Part shown: positions 39,291-49,985 of the stretch, in pieces | Layout: the number at the start of each line of letters is the position of its first letter | Position numbering within the stretch: the first letter of the stretch is position 1 | Origin: Paragonimus westermani | Taxonomy: Eukaryota > Platyhelminthes > Trematoda > Plagiorchiida > Troglotrematidae | NCBI GenBank assembly: GCA_008508345.1 | Contig: QNGE01002983.1 | Coordinates: forward strand, 33,318-97,317 | Reading direction: 5' to 3' | DNA length: 64,000 bases | Made by a program: the position numbers and the translations under genes | Notes under the pieces: generated by a model | Told to the model about the DNA's origin: nothing | Seen by the model: only the letters and a program-made list of their open reading frames with translations | The model's database searches: none

Positions 39291-39362
39291 GGATGGATTC
39301 GAACCGATGACAGAAAAAGCATGACCAGACGTGACACATTCTTTGACAGATAAGCTAAAAAG
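39290..39362 (-). repeat. tRNA-derived SINE head (copy 3, best B box)
   Basis: On the minus strand the B box is a perfect consensus, GGTTCGAATCC (39305-39295). An A-box-like TAGCTTATCTG (39357-39347) matches 10 of 11 positions. The start-to-start distance is 52 nt. The 23 bases ending at the B box agree at about 17 positions with the 35.0-kb copy. The longer-than-usual box spacing (tRNAs without a long variable arm have about 44) suggests a tRNA with a long variable region or an expanded SINE head. It lies about 600 bp from the decayed hammerhead-like sequence at 39.95 kb; whether the two belong to one element is unknown. Confidence 0.5.
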
Positions 39363-39948
39363 CTACTCCAGACTATTAGGGATGTCACCTTTAGAGTAAT
39401 GTTTTCTGGACAGACGGCGTGATGAAGTAAGGTTAATACAAACTCACCGTATGGACGTTCGTGAAGCCAATTTTTTCAAGGTCCGAAGAATACACATGGA
39501 ATAGACATATTGGCTATGTGGTAGATGGTGAGGCTTATCAGAAAGTAGATTTTTGGGAAAATCGTTGCTGATCATATACGACTTAAAAGAACAGAACAGA
39601 GCTAATTCATATGCTTTTTGGACAGACACTCGGAGAACGGTGTATTGGATGGTAACCCTTAAAAAGTTGATGCATGCAACAGAGGGAAGACGTTTTCGAT
39701 TACGGGTAATGTAGCGGTGGACAGAACACCCGGTTATACCTGATCAAAAACTTGGAACAAAGTCCTAATCTTCGGGTCATCGGTTGGGACCACTAAGGTG
39801 GTTACTGTGTCTCCTCAGAAAGCTACCGGGCGATCTGAGCACTAGTCACAAGAAGTGTGGCCGTGCGTTTGCATGTGGTAAGTCGAAAGTGCCCACTGTG
39901 AAGTCACTGGTGAAGTGCTCAACATGCCTGCTTCAGGGTTAGAGTCTC
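39363..39948. other. No gene recognised
   Basis: Only short frames. The stretch may be part of a repeat because a SINE head precedes it and a decayed hammerhead-like motif follows, but no second copy was found in the window. Confidence 0.45.
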
Positions 39949-40003
39949 AGTTGTGGGAAGGATATGCCCTAATGATGAGATCTAGCAACATCGAAACTCT
40001 TTT
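39949..40003 (+). pseudogene. Decayed hammerhead-ribozyme-like sequence
   Basis: Aligns with the start of the intact ribozyme at 48.36 kb: GTGG[GC]AAGGATATGC[CA]CTA[AC]TGATGAG is shared, followed 12 nt later by CGAAACTC. The first core base is A instead of C in CTGATGA, the stem II halves pair over only about 3 bp, and the short stem III with its GTC cleavage site is lost (CTCTTTTG instead of CTCGAGTC). The loss of the core C and the cleavage site predicts no self-cleavage. It shows that the ribozyme-bearing element has at least two copies here. Confidence 0.55.
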
Positions 40004-43000
40004 GAAGTGATTTCTTTCAAAAACTGCAGTCAGCAATTAATAGAGTGCAGCCTTATACAGTATTAACCAAATCAAACATAAGGACGTGTGGAACAAGTGT
40101 AAATGCTAAACAAATGGCTTTAGGAAATCGTTCACCTTCGTGAACTGAGTGACTTCGGTTCGAAACAGTAATGTCGAAATTTATAGCTGCAGGATATATG
40201 GGTGTGTACTGGAAATCACCAAGAAGTGAGGAGTACGGTTTAGGCACAAGGAATGCACAGTATTTTGGAAAGAAAATAAGTAGCATCCGGGCTTTTTGAG
40301 GAAATCAATTTTGTTTCCTGTAAACAGCAGCAATATTGCTATGAACTATTCCGCATTTCCTGTGTTTGGAATTACCCAAACGAAAACCACAACATCAGCA
40401 GAGTTAAAAATGAATGCTTGCGAAGCTATGGACAGGTAGTGAACACACATAAACGAAATATAGAGTGACGACACAGCAGCCTAAAGGAAACTGTGATCAT
40501 TAGGGTTCGAGGGTGATGTATACCAGAACATGAGACTAGACTGCGTTAGTTCGCTGAAGTTGTTTCCGACATTTTTCAGTTTTGACTGCAGTAAGATAAA
40601 TGCTAATATGAGAATTGCGCACTACGTCCTTGCATAAAATTCACAACGCTTAACAGATGCATATTTTTCTCAAACGAAAGGAAACAGTATGAACAAAGGT
40701 AGTCGGCGATGGACTCATGGAGAAACCTCTCTATTTTGATAGGTGTCAATATCTTCCCTAGTTATCTGTTGGTAAATGTGAAACTGTCTTCTGGATCCTT
40801 ACTGCTCACAATGATTTCACTTTGATGTCGATAACCGTCAACAGTATAGTGACTGTTTACGTGGTGTTGTTTGCTCCTACCAAAGAAGAAACGAAAAGGG
40901 TTCATTCAAAACACTCTGATCTGCACGCAGCCAGACATTCAAAAACATACTAACCAAGTGAACATCAAAACCATCTAGTCCTGTACATCGTCTGTTAAAA
41001 CTGGGTTATACACAACTGATGTCTGCTTTGGTTACCACTGTCAAGATCGGAACAGATCTACAACGGGGCACACATGCGTACACCCAAACTCATTCACCCA
41101 TTCACTCATTCAGTGTGTTTGTGTTACCAAATCTAGGAAAACAAACTTCAGACTAGACTGGACACAACAAAAACAACTGTAGTCGCGATAACGGTGAGGA
41201 CAAAAACACTCGAAACCATGATCACGATTACAATCTTCAGGTCGTCAGCTGATGAGCCTTGTTTTTGTCCTGGATGCGATCTGGTCTAATTGAATTTGTC
41301 TACGAAACGTATGTGCCGATTTGCAGTACACACGAAAGCAGACTTTGTGGTACGAACATGTGTTTAACAATGACAAAACAAACAGGAAAACAACTGCTAC
41401 ATACATATCTTTCTTTGTTCTGGGAATACCAGCCGACAAACCTATTTGGGGTCCAGTCTGACTGTTGATACTTAAGTAATTTTTAGTATACACAATGAAA
41501 TGGCTTTTTCAAATCTTAACTTTAATAAGCTTATGAAACTGAAGGGCAGAGTAGCAAACAAGCCCGTTTTCGATTATTTCTTAGGCTAAGTGTAACAACT
41601 ATGTACAAGGATTAGTTGCCAGGATATTGTTGAACTGGTTTGAATGAGGTAACCAAATTACACATAAAATCACAAAGTTTTTAAAATTCGGGCACCTTAT
41701 TACACCTGACGATTTGACAACAAATTGTCTTCTAGAAGTCTTTCTCAATTCAATAAGGTTACAGAATTGTATCGAAGATGTTCTTGAAACAAACAACAAA
41801 ACTTGGTGATTGTTAACGAATGACATTAAAATCCATTGCTGGATCTCACAAAAGTGATTTGACTTGGACCGGACGTTGACTTGATGTTGTGTCATACGGG
41901 AGGGCCAGTTGTTTGCTTGTGGTTAGAATAGATGTGACTGATCCGTGTCCATAAACGTTGCAAGGACTTAAGAAACTTCCTATGAGTACACAGAGTAGTG
42001 TTGCGTAATCCGACTGTACTCGATTTGGCAACAGCTGAAATGCATTGGCGGACAACTGTGAGCACAAAGTATGGTTACGTAATCTGATATCAGCCTATTC
42101 AGAGGCCACCAAAAGGTGTTGATAAACCATATTAGGCTGGGATTGCTGCTCTTTAGACAACCAGGAATATTTTGGTAACATCTGTACGATGGTTAGTGTC
42201 AACGACGTGTACGATAATAACAAGAGTTACTGAATTGAAGCAACCGCTCCCGATGCAGGTTAGATGATGTTCCGTGACTGTTTTTGACAGGCACCCCGTA
42301 GTACAATGAACATATTCCGTAGTACAAGAGCGGCATACAACAGGAAATACGTAATTACCGATTGTTTTGCAGATCGGGACAATGGTTACAATTAATTGAT
42401 GGAAAGATCGGCAAACAACGCGACAAAAAAGAAAGTGCAATAAATGCGGTGTAACTACGTCAGGATTGCGTAACTGAAAACCATCTGATCTACAGGATAT
42501 TCATTTGTCATTTTAACCACAATTTTTTGAGATGAGAATCACCTTACGACCACTCCATTATTGTTCATACGGTTAACAATCAAACATGGCTTTACATGAC
42601 GTACCATTGTTCATCTCGGAAACTAGAATTGTAAAGCGTTTTTCTAACAACTGCCGGTTGTCAGTAAGAGAAGATTGTGGATACCAAACACAGTTCCTGT
42701 TCGGTAGAACAAAGCGGAAGGCATGTCAGTGAATCAGCTTAAAGTTGTAACCTTTGGGAAGTGTTTTTACTTACTCACTTATCAGAGTGAGCTAACTGTT
42801 GGATGTTCAGAGCAACATCATACCAGTCTATGGTTTCAGGTAAAGTCAGTACGTGTTGTTGGCCACTTTATTTCCCGTTTACTTCGACCCTTCTGATGTG
42901 TTCACTTTTCTTAAAATGTGTATTACAGGATTTTGATAAAAGACGACAGTGTAATAACATTACTGGTTGTTGTCTTGATTTTAATGATTTGGTTACACAG

Positions 43001-46000
43001 TCCCACAGTGGCTGTCAGGCTTTGTCTGAAAGCACGCATTCCCTACAATACCCTGTAGTGCGCACATTAGAGTAATTGACAGATGGTTAGTCTAAAGCGA
43101 GATGTATGACGGTGAACTTGAAAACGGAGGTCCACCAGGTCGCACACACACAAATTACACAACCACAAAACAAAGCCACGTCAACACAACGACTTGAATT
43201 AATCTCGTCTGATTACCAATGTCAGCTCCAAAGCAATTACATACGCATACACACATGCTCACTCACAACCCTGAACAACACAAATGTGTGTTGTTTGGAA
43301 AAGACAGCCAGGAGAGTGACGGGTGGGGCGAAAACTGTTCTGCTCTATGTCAATTCTTTCCAGGCAGATACGTTTTTACTTTGTTCAATATGCACATACC
43401 TACAAGGAATTCTTGCATCTTAATTTCAACATGGTTGATGTAATTCACAAATGAATCTGGGAGAAATAAACCATTTTGATAGCTGACATTCATTAGTATC
43501 AACATTGTTATGATACTTAGCGAAACGTCTTTCTCTGAATGTTATCCAAACCTTCCAACGAAACGCGAGGTAGCTATGTAAGAATTCTGTATATTAACCC
43601 ATTACCCATCGATTGATTGTTCTGGCAAACCGTAGCTGGTATTCTACACTAGCCACTGCCATAGTAATAGTACTTAACAAACGCTACGGGTAGGTTAAAT
43701 CGGACCTTAATAACAGGAATTTGACTTCGGATTTGATATTGTACACTATTTATGAAATATGAACTTCAAGTTTATTTGAATGATTGTCCCCCCCCTTCAC
43801 GTGACACTGAGGGGCATAATTTTTATAACTATGATAACACTTTTGCTGATCTGATCAGATCGAGGGTTGGAGTGAATAGGTTCGCTACTGATAGACTGCT
43901 ATCTTTGTCATCTCTGTTGTCAGGTTTTGTCGCATCGCTATTCGTGTGTCGTGCACGGCCGGTCAAAGTTTCAAGCATTCGGTGTGGACATTCGTTCGAT
44001 GTGCTACTGCTCACCGATAAAACAGTCCAAACTGCACGGTTACTGTTGCCAATGCCATTTTTACAATTTCGGCTCAAAACAAGAAAAATTGTTTACGAAA
44101 ATAAACGGCACCATATTCCCTCTTAAGCCAGATTAAAATTCCGGAATAGTTCCAATTAACAGGGCTGATTATATAACCAGAGAAAACTTCATGCTGGAGG
44201 ACAAACTCAATATTAAGAGAGTAAAAATCACAAAAATTGAAGTCTGTCAAGTAGTTATCGGAATTATTGCGCTATCTGAGAAAAAAGGCTAGCTGATTTT
44301 TTTACACTTAGTGAACTTGACACGTTGGCAACATAATTTCCAGGTTCATTGGTGTTCTTACAATTTTTCTAAAGATATATCGATCGTTCTATAACTTTGC
44401 ACCAGGAAGCAAAGTCTGGGTTCCAAACAATTTCGGTGGAATTCCAAATGTGAGGCTTACCCAAAAGTAGTCCATCTATTCTAGTCAGGGCGGCGAATAA
44501 ACCAAACACCACCTCACCGCAGCTGTGCTACCTAGAGCAGGATTGGACGCGTTCAGTAGGGTGGATCGTTTGGCACCGTCGCTCACTGTTTGGTCACCGT
44601 GGCTCACGATCTACAACGGTTAGTTACAGACAAAAATCTGAGAGTTTGGAGGGCAAAGCAGGACAACGATTAGTACAAACAGAACAAGTATAAGTATGAT
44701 GGTTTCCGAGTGCTATTTGCGATCACGATTATTTTTCACTAAAACATGGAAAATAAAGAGACTTACCAATCTCAGCGAAACATTTCTGCAAACTGACAAA
44801 AGACTCATTGAAAACTGACTGTTTTCCCTCACAATCATTCACCAAGGACACACGTTAGACAACTACCGAAGTTCCTTTAATACACGAGGCTGGGTAGTAT
44901 TTGGATGTTTTCTACGTATTTGTTTATGATCAGCTGGTGTACTTACATTTAATTGTATGTTAAATTATTTTCCTGGGCACTTACCTCTACGTACGGTTTG
45001 AATGCATAACACTGTCGCTTCGGATTAGCTTGGTCTGTTGTCGCATGGTGTTTGTTGGTCAACTCGTATAATTCTCAACTTTTAGCAGTGTATTAGGATG
45101 TACAGCTGTGATAGACCAATTAGTTTTGACAGAAAAATTAGAGTTATAACTGATACTACTGCTGAAAGCGCTATTCTACTTATTTGATCATTCCCAGACA
45201 AAGGCCTCTCAACAGATTAGCTAACTTTAACGTATACATGCAATAAGTTGATCGGGGATGCGCCAGAAATAACACCGTTCAAATGAACTAATTTCGCTAC
45301 AATTGTACGTAACCTTTTACAGGTTTATCTAAACTGTGAAGTTCAGGTGAATTTCCTGAATAATAGCTGAAGTAAGTGCATGTCCGCGCACTTGAAAACG
45401 TGGTTACACAAGTGAGTGATGAATTACTGCTACCCCTTTCAAAATCTTTTGACCGCTGTAAGTCACAGAATTTAGTCTGTATTCTAACATGTACACAACC
45501 CTATAACTATACGTCATGATTTCAGCCAGGCATGTTTCTTACACGTACAGTGCGCACTGTAGCACGCACTTATTTCCCCTGTGGTGTCCGTCAACTTAGA
45601 GGTTTAGTGACGGGTATATCATCTGAGAGAACATGGAATTAAGCTAATGCACGACTGAGAACTTGGCAAGGTGGCTGGTAACGTTTTCGGTGTACTCGAG
45701 TAGATCAACACAATAGAGTGGGAGAAACCTGATTTCATCAGTCACTCAGTATATTCACTCGAAAAGCCATTACTATAAACCAGCTAGTTCGCTTACAATG
45801 TTTTCAAGTAATATAGACCATCATTTATCTCATTCAGTGAAACTATGTTGAACGAACGATACGGATTAAGAGTGTCAGCGTAAAAGTCACTGATGCATAC
45901 TGTTTGATTGAACTGGGGTAGATCTGTTTTCTTAACTAAACCGACACATTCATTTGTTGTCTGTAAGTCTACCACTTTCAAACAGCCAGTCCTTAGTATA

Positions 46001-47220
46001 TGGCTGATGCAAATAAAGAAAACCCTCACAAACCGGAGTTATGAGAAAATATTTTGTTTTTTAAAGCCCAGGGGCTTCCAATTTTGAATTTTCAAAGATA
46101 ATCTTTATTAGCAAGTGTGGCAGTTGACGTTAAAAGAAAGCGAACAGTTGAGTAGCAGCCGAATTGTGAAACCAATACATAGACTCTGATGTAAGACATG
46201 AGTTCGGTTGGCGCATCCTCATCGGTCTTAAACCTGTGGCGGACGTGAAAGTTCAACTGGAACTTAAAATAGAACTGGAACGTGAATGAAACACACAGCA
46301 CTCAGTCAAACGGAACGTTGTTGCACCGCCTCGCTATTAACCAGCTTTTGAACAGCCTCATAGAAACAAAAAATCCTGCCCTCTATCTCAGTGACATTTG
46401 TGGGAACTTGTTCTTTATGTGGTACGTTCCCACATGGAATAGTGGCAGATCCTTCGCTGGAAAATTCCGACTGTTTTCTCTGAGGTGGCAGCAGAATGGG
46501 AACAGGAAACTGAAAGTTACTCACTAAGTGACAACAGAAGTGTGAAGCGAACCACGTGTCATTATTTTGACAGCAAGAAAACGGTACGGTCAGTCATCTG
46601 TCACAGCCTGGAAAACGTGCTAGGGTTAAGGGTGGTGACACGTTTGGTGGTGTGCAGCCCATTGTGTGTATCACATCTCAAAGGTAGTTCGCCCGAGTTT
46701 TATTCGCCTATCCACATTGATTCTGTGACTTGCTGTAGTCAAGCAGACTGCGTTCAGAAAACTATAGAAGTTTTATAATCATCATACAACAGCAACGTTC
46801 CAGAATGGTTTTAACGCGGATCAACCGATTGCGGTAGATGGCTTTTTTAGGATCATCCGTACGGTACAACACACTTTAGCCGACTTACTTGGGCCCAACT
46901 TGTATCGGTTGTTCCGGATATAACATTCGGGATCTCTTACTGCAGGTTGTATGCTCAAAAGAGAATACTATGGGATTTACACTTCTCATATTCGGTCATC
47001 CCTGAATCGTTACATTGTACAGTCACTGCGGATGATCTGTGGGTCAGTGTAAACATTATTCGTAAGTTTGAAGGGAAGTTATCAGTTAATTGTCAGGTAT
47101 AAAAAATCGCTTGGCTTCATGAAAACAATATCTGTAGTTATTCTTCAAACAAGTTCAGATGAGTACTGTTAGGCTAGCATGCACAGGGGGGGTGTTCGAC
47201 TGCACATATAACAGGCGATT
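40004..47220. other. No gene recognised
   Basis: About 7 kb without a supported gene. Frames up to 124 codons (43752-44126 plus) show no domain. A minus-strand frame at 41285-41148 encodes an unusually hydrophobic tail and is discussed as a finding. Runs of 8 C (43788-43795) and 7 G (47185-47191) are present. Confidence 0.5.
44568..44607. repeat. 20-bp imperfect tandem duplication
   Basis: GTTTGGCACCGTCGCTCACT is followed immediately by GTTTGGTCACCGTGGCTCAC. The two units differ at a few positions. No coding role seen. Confidence 0.75.
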
Positions 47221-47261
47221 AAGATATTTAAGATTACTGATGAGTAGTCGGGGATTTGGTT

Positions 47262-47368
47262 TATTTTCAAGTTGACCATCACTCACATTTGATCGCAGCG
47301 TTCGCATTCAGATAGACTTTCCAGCCAGCCTCTTTCGAAAAGAAGCACTAGACTCGAGTTTCGCTCTC
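47262..47368 (-). repeat. Left inverted arm, with the 3' half of a hammerhead on the minus strand
   Basis: Reverse complement of 48392-48498 with two mismatches in 107 bases. Read on the minus strand it starts, next to the gap, with GAGAGCGAAAC, the stem II 3' half and GAAA core of the hammerhead, then the short stem III and GTC site. The CTGATGA half would lie inside the gap. A second complete ribozyme in the opposite orientation is therefore likely but unproven. Confidence 0.8.
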
Positions 47369-48356
47369 NNNNNNNNNNNNNNNNNNNNNNNNNNNNNNNN
47401 NNNNNNNNNNNNNNNNNNNNNNNNNNNNNNNNNNNNNNNNNNNNNNNNNNNNNNNNNNNNNNNNNNNNNNNNNNNNNNNNNNNNNNNNNNNNNNNNNNNN
47501 NNNNNNNNNNNNNNNNNNNNNNNNNNNNNNNNNNNNNNNNNNNNNNNNNNNNNNNNNNNNNNNNNNNNNNNNNNNNNNNNNNNNNNNNNNNNNNNNNNNN
47601 NNNNNNNNNNNNNNNNNNNNNNNNNNNNNNNNNNNNNNNNNNNNNNNNNNNNNNNNNNNNNNNNNNNNNNNNNNNNNNNNNNNNNNNNNNNNNNNNNNNN
47701 NNNNNNNNNNNNNNNNNNNNNNNNNNNNNNNNNNNNNNNNNNNNNNNNNNNNNNNNNNNNNNNNNNNNNNNNNNNNNNNNNNNNNNNNNNNNNNNNNNNN
47801 NNNNNNNNNNNNNNNNNNNNNNNNNNNNNNNNNNNNNNNNNNNNNNNNNNNNNNNNNNNNNNNNNNNNNNNNNNNNNNNNNNNNNNNNNNNNNNNNNNNN
47901 NNNNNNNNNNNNNNNNNNNNNNNNNNNNNNNNNNNNNNNNNNNNNNNNNNNNNNNNNNNNNNNNNNNNNNNNNNNNNNNNNNNNNNNNNNNNNNNNNNNN
48001 NNNNNNNNNNNNNNNNNNNNNNNNNNNNNNNNNNNNNNNNNNNNNNNNNNNNNNNNNNNNNNNNNNNNNNNNNNNNNNNNNNNNNNNNNNNNNNNNNNNN
48101 NNNNNNNNNNNNNNNNNNNNNNNNNNNNNNNNNNNNNNNNNNNNNNNNNNNNNNNNNNNNNNNNNNNNNNNNNNNNNNNNNNNNNNNNNNNNNNNNNNNN
48201 NNNNNNNNNNNNNNNNNNNNNNNNNNNNNNNNNNNNNNNNNNNNNNNNNNNNNNNNNNNNNNNNNNNNNNNNNNNNNNNNNNNNNNNNNNNNNNNNNNNN
48301 NNNNNNNNNNNNNNNNNNNNNNNNNNNNNNNNNNNNNNNNNNNNNNNNNNNNNNNN
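47369..48356. other. Assembly gap (988 N)
   Basis: Unknown bases. Any reading frame that crosses it is an artefact. Its position between inverted repeat arms suggests that the assembler failed on a repeated or palindromic structure. Confidence 0.99.
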
Positions 48357-48362
48357 CGTGGC

Positions 48363-48421
48363 AAGGATATGCACTACTGATGAGCTCTAATGAGAGCGAA
48401 ACTCGAGTCTAGTGCTTCTTT
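48363..48421 (+). ncRNA. Type I hammerhead ribozyme with minimal stem III
   Basis: A self-cleaving RNA motif can be read completely. Stem I proximal: GCACTA (48371-48376) pairs perfectly with TAGTGC (48410-48415). Core: CTGATGA (48377-48383). Stem II: GCTCT/AGAGC (48384-48388 with 48393-48397), a perfect 5-bp stem with loop AATG. Core: GAA (48398-48400). Stem III: AC/GT, only 2 bp, with loop TCGA (48403-48406). The cleavage site is GTC, predicted cut after C48409. A distal stem I part, AAGG (48363-48366) with CTTT (48418-48421) including one G-U pair, leaves an internal loop (ATAT opposite TT) that could contact loop II as in natural fast hammerheads. All invariant core bases are present. Such short-stem-III forms usually act as dimers in Penelope-like elements, where they sit in the terminal repeats. 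Activity is inferred, not shown. Confidence 0.9.
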
Positions 48422-48498
48422 TCGAAAGAGGCTGGCTGGAAAATCTATCTGACTGCGAACGCTGCGATCAAATGTGAGTGATGGTCAACTTGAAAATA
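48392..48498 (+). repeat. Right inverted arm
   Basis: Inverted copy of 47262-47368, 105 of 107 bases identical. It starts inside the hammerhead loop II region, contains stem III and the cleavage site, and ends at the direct repeat ATATTTAAGATT. The portion 48357-48391, which has the 5' half of the ribozyme, has no visible counterpart because the left copy runs into the gap. Confidence 0.85.
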
Positions 48499-48507
48499 TT
48501 TAAGATT

Positions 48508-49669
48508 GTTTTATCTAGTTACGTTAAAGCGGAATAAACACTTTTTCTCAGACCGTTCTGGTGGCCTTTTCAAAATACTCTGACAGTTGACACAAGCCAG
48601 AAACTTCAGCAAACGTTACTATCGTAAATCATTGAACGTTAGTGTAAGGTGATGTAGAGCGTGTAAGACTGTCGTGAACTGTGCGATAACTGATACCACC
48701 AGTGAACTATAGGCAGAATGATGAACTGGTTAGAGTACAGGTAGTTTTAAGTATTGCTCTAGCTTCTGATGGCTTTGACAAAGGTCGCCTAAGATTCATT
48801 TTCAATTTCTGCAAGTCGGATTTGTTCTCATTTCCGAGATATCAGTTGGCAACGAGTATACTGTTTGGGTGTGTGTTGAAATAAAAACATTCCGGTAGAG
48901 TTGACATTAAGTGAGACGTGCTCACTCTGAATTATCAGCTCTCCTTTGTGAGTGTGATTCAACAACGAGAACACTGAACTCACGTGACAGTCTGCAGGGT
49001 AACGTTTCATTGTAATCTGTTCATCCATACAAATCCATAACTAACTTTAAGTAACCAAACAACAATCTGGGTAACGAAAGTCACGGATTAGGCGACCGGA
49101 CGGGTGGATATGACAAAAAATGTAAACAGCGACAGCTACCAAGATAACAAAACCTTCAGGTAGAAACTTCTTGAACACGCTTAATGTGCGGAGATCTTTT
49201 GAAAATGAAATAGTCTAACCTTCGTGGACGTATGAATTCAAGGTTATTTCTTATGACCAAATTTACTTCGTAAGTTTGCTTCAGAACTCCTCTAAGCTTG
49301 TGCACACAGCCTGTCGTCCACGTGTTCCTAATGTGAGTCTATGTAATCAGTACGTGAACGAATCACAAGTATTTCTGGAGTTCGTTTGCAAATTTGGTGT
49401 TTCCCGTTTGGGATTTGGGTTTTGTTTGTTCCCAGTCGGTTTTAATTTGAACGTATTATACACCCTGAGTTTACGATTAGGAAACACAGGAAAACAAAAA
49501 GTTGAAATCGGCCACTACGCCAACCGATGTGCATAAAATAATGGGCTTTACTTATAACCACCTTCGGATCGATATTCCCATCCTACCTTGCCTGTGAACA
49601 CCAGTCAGTCGAATGCACTGGTTAAGAATTAACAGACAGTATCTCTAGGAGAGATAGTTTTTATAAGCT
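48508..49669. other. No gene recognised
   Basis: Short frames only. A minus-strand frame at 49214-49047 preceded by TAG has a short hydrophobic segment (FVILVAVAVYIF) and is mentioned as a finding. Confidence 0.5.
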
Positions 49670-49985
49670 TCAAGACAGTCAGAACACGAATTGGGGAAGA
49701 TAGGTACGGTTCATGCTGACCCATCAGTATTAAACTAATAATGACAAGTCTTTTTCCCTATCAACAAGTTAGAGGTAAAGTGGATAGTCTAACAGTGGGT
49801 TACTGAAGGTTACTGAATCCATTGCAAGGTCAGGCTCATAAACAATTTGTTTTGAACGCACAAGGCCGACCTAGGTCGACTGGGTGCGGCCGTCATTGTG
49901 AACCGCATGCATCTATTATCAGAATGAAGTATTAAAATTATGCATGCAAATGCCGTTTCAATAACGTGATCGGTGGTCAGTGAAT
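49670..49985 (-). repeat. Dispersed repeat family A, copy 2
   Basis: Homologous to 7756-8075, with matching landmarks in the same order. On the minus strand near 49725 it reads TDGSA, then a stop. This is the position where copy 1 has TNGSV, fitting the RNase H strand that carries the catalytic aspartate. No further RNase H blocks were identified with confidence. Confidence 0.45.

Larger units (their letters stand above)
47224..48507 (+). mobile_element. Candidate Penelope-like (or retrozyme-like) insertion with inverted ends, interior in an assembly gap
   Basis: The visible parts are a left arm (47262-47368), 988 N, 35 bases present only on the right, and a right arm (48392-48498) that is the inverted copy of the left. 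The right flank contains a hammerhead ribozyme with a 2-bp stem III, the minimal type described from Penelope-like elements, whose terminal repeats can be inverted. The 12-mer ATATTTAAGATT occurs directly at 47224-47235 and 48496-48507, bracketing the structure as a target-site duplication would. No reverse transcriptase can be seen because the interior is missing; the element would be short if the gap size is right. Alternatives are a non-autonomous ribozyme-bearing repeat or two head-to-head insertions. Confidence 0.5.

Noticed and set aside
41250..41312. CTGATGAG followed 47 nt later by CGAAACG
   Set aside because: The segments next to the core cannot pair as stem II, and stems I and III are absent.
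47283..48374. Apparent 338- and 363-codon reading frames on the minus strand
   Set aside because: They consist almost entirely of the N gap and have no sequence support.
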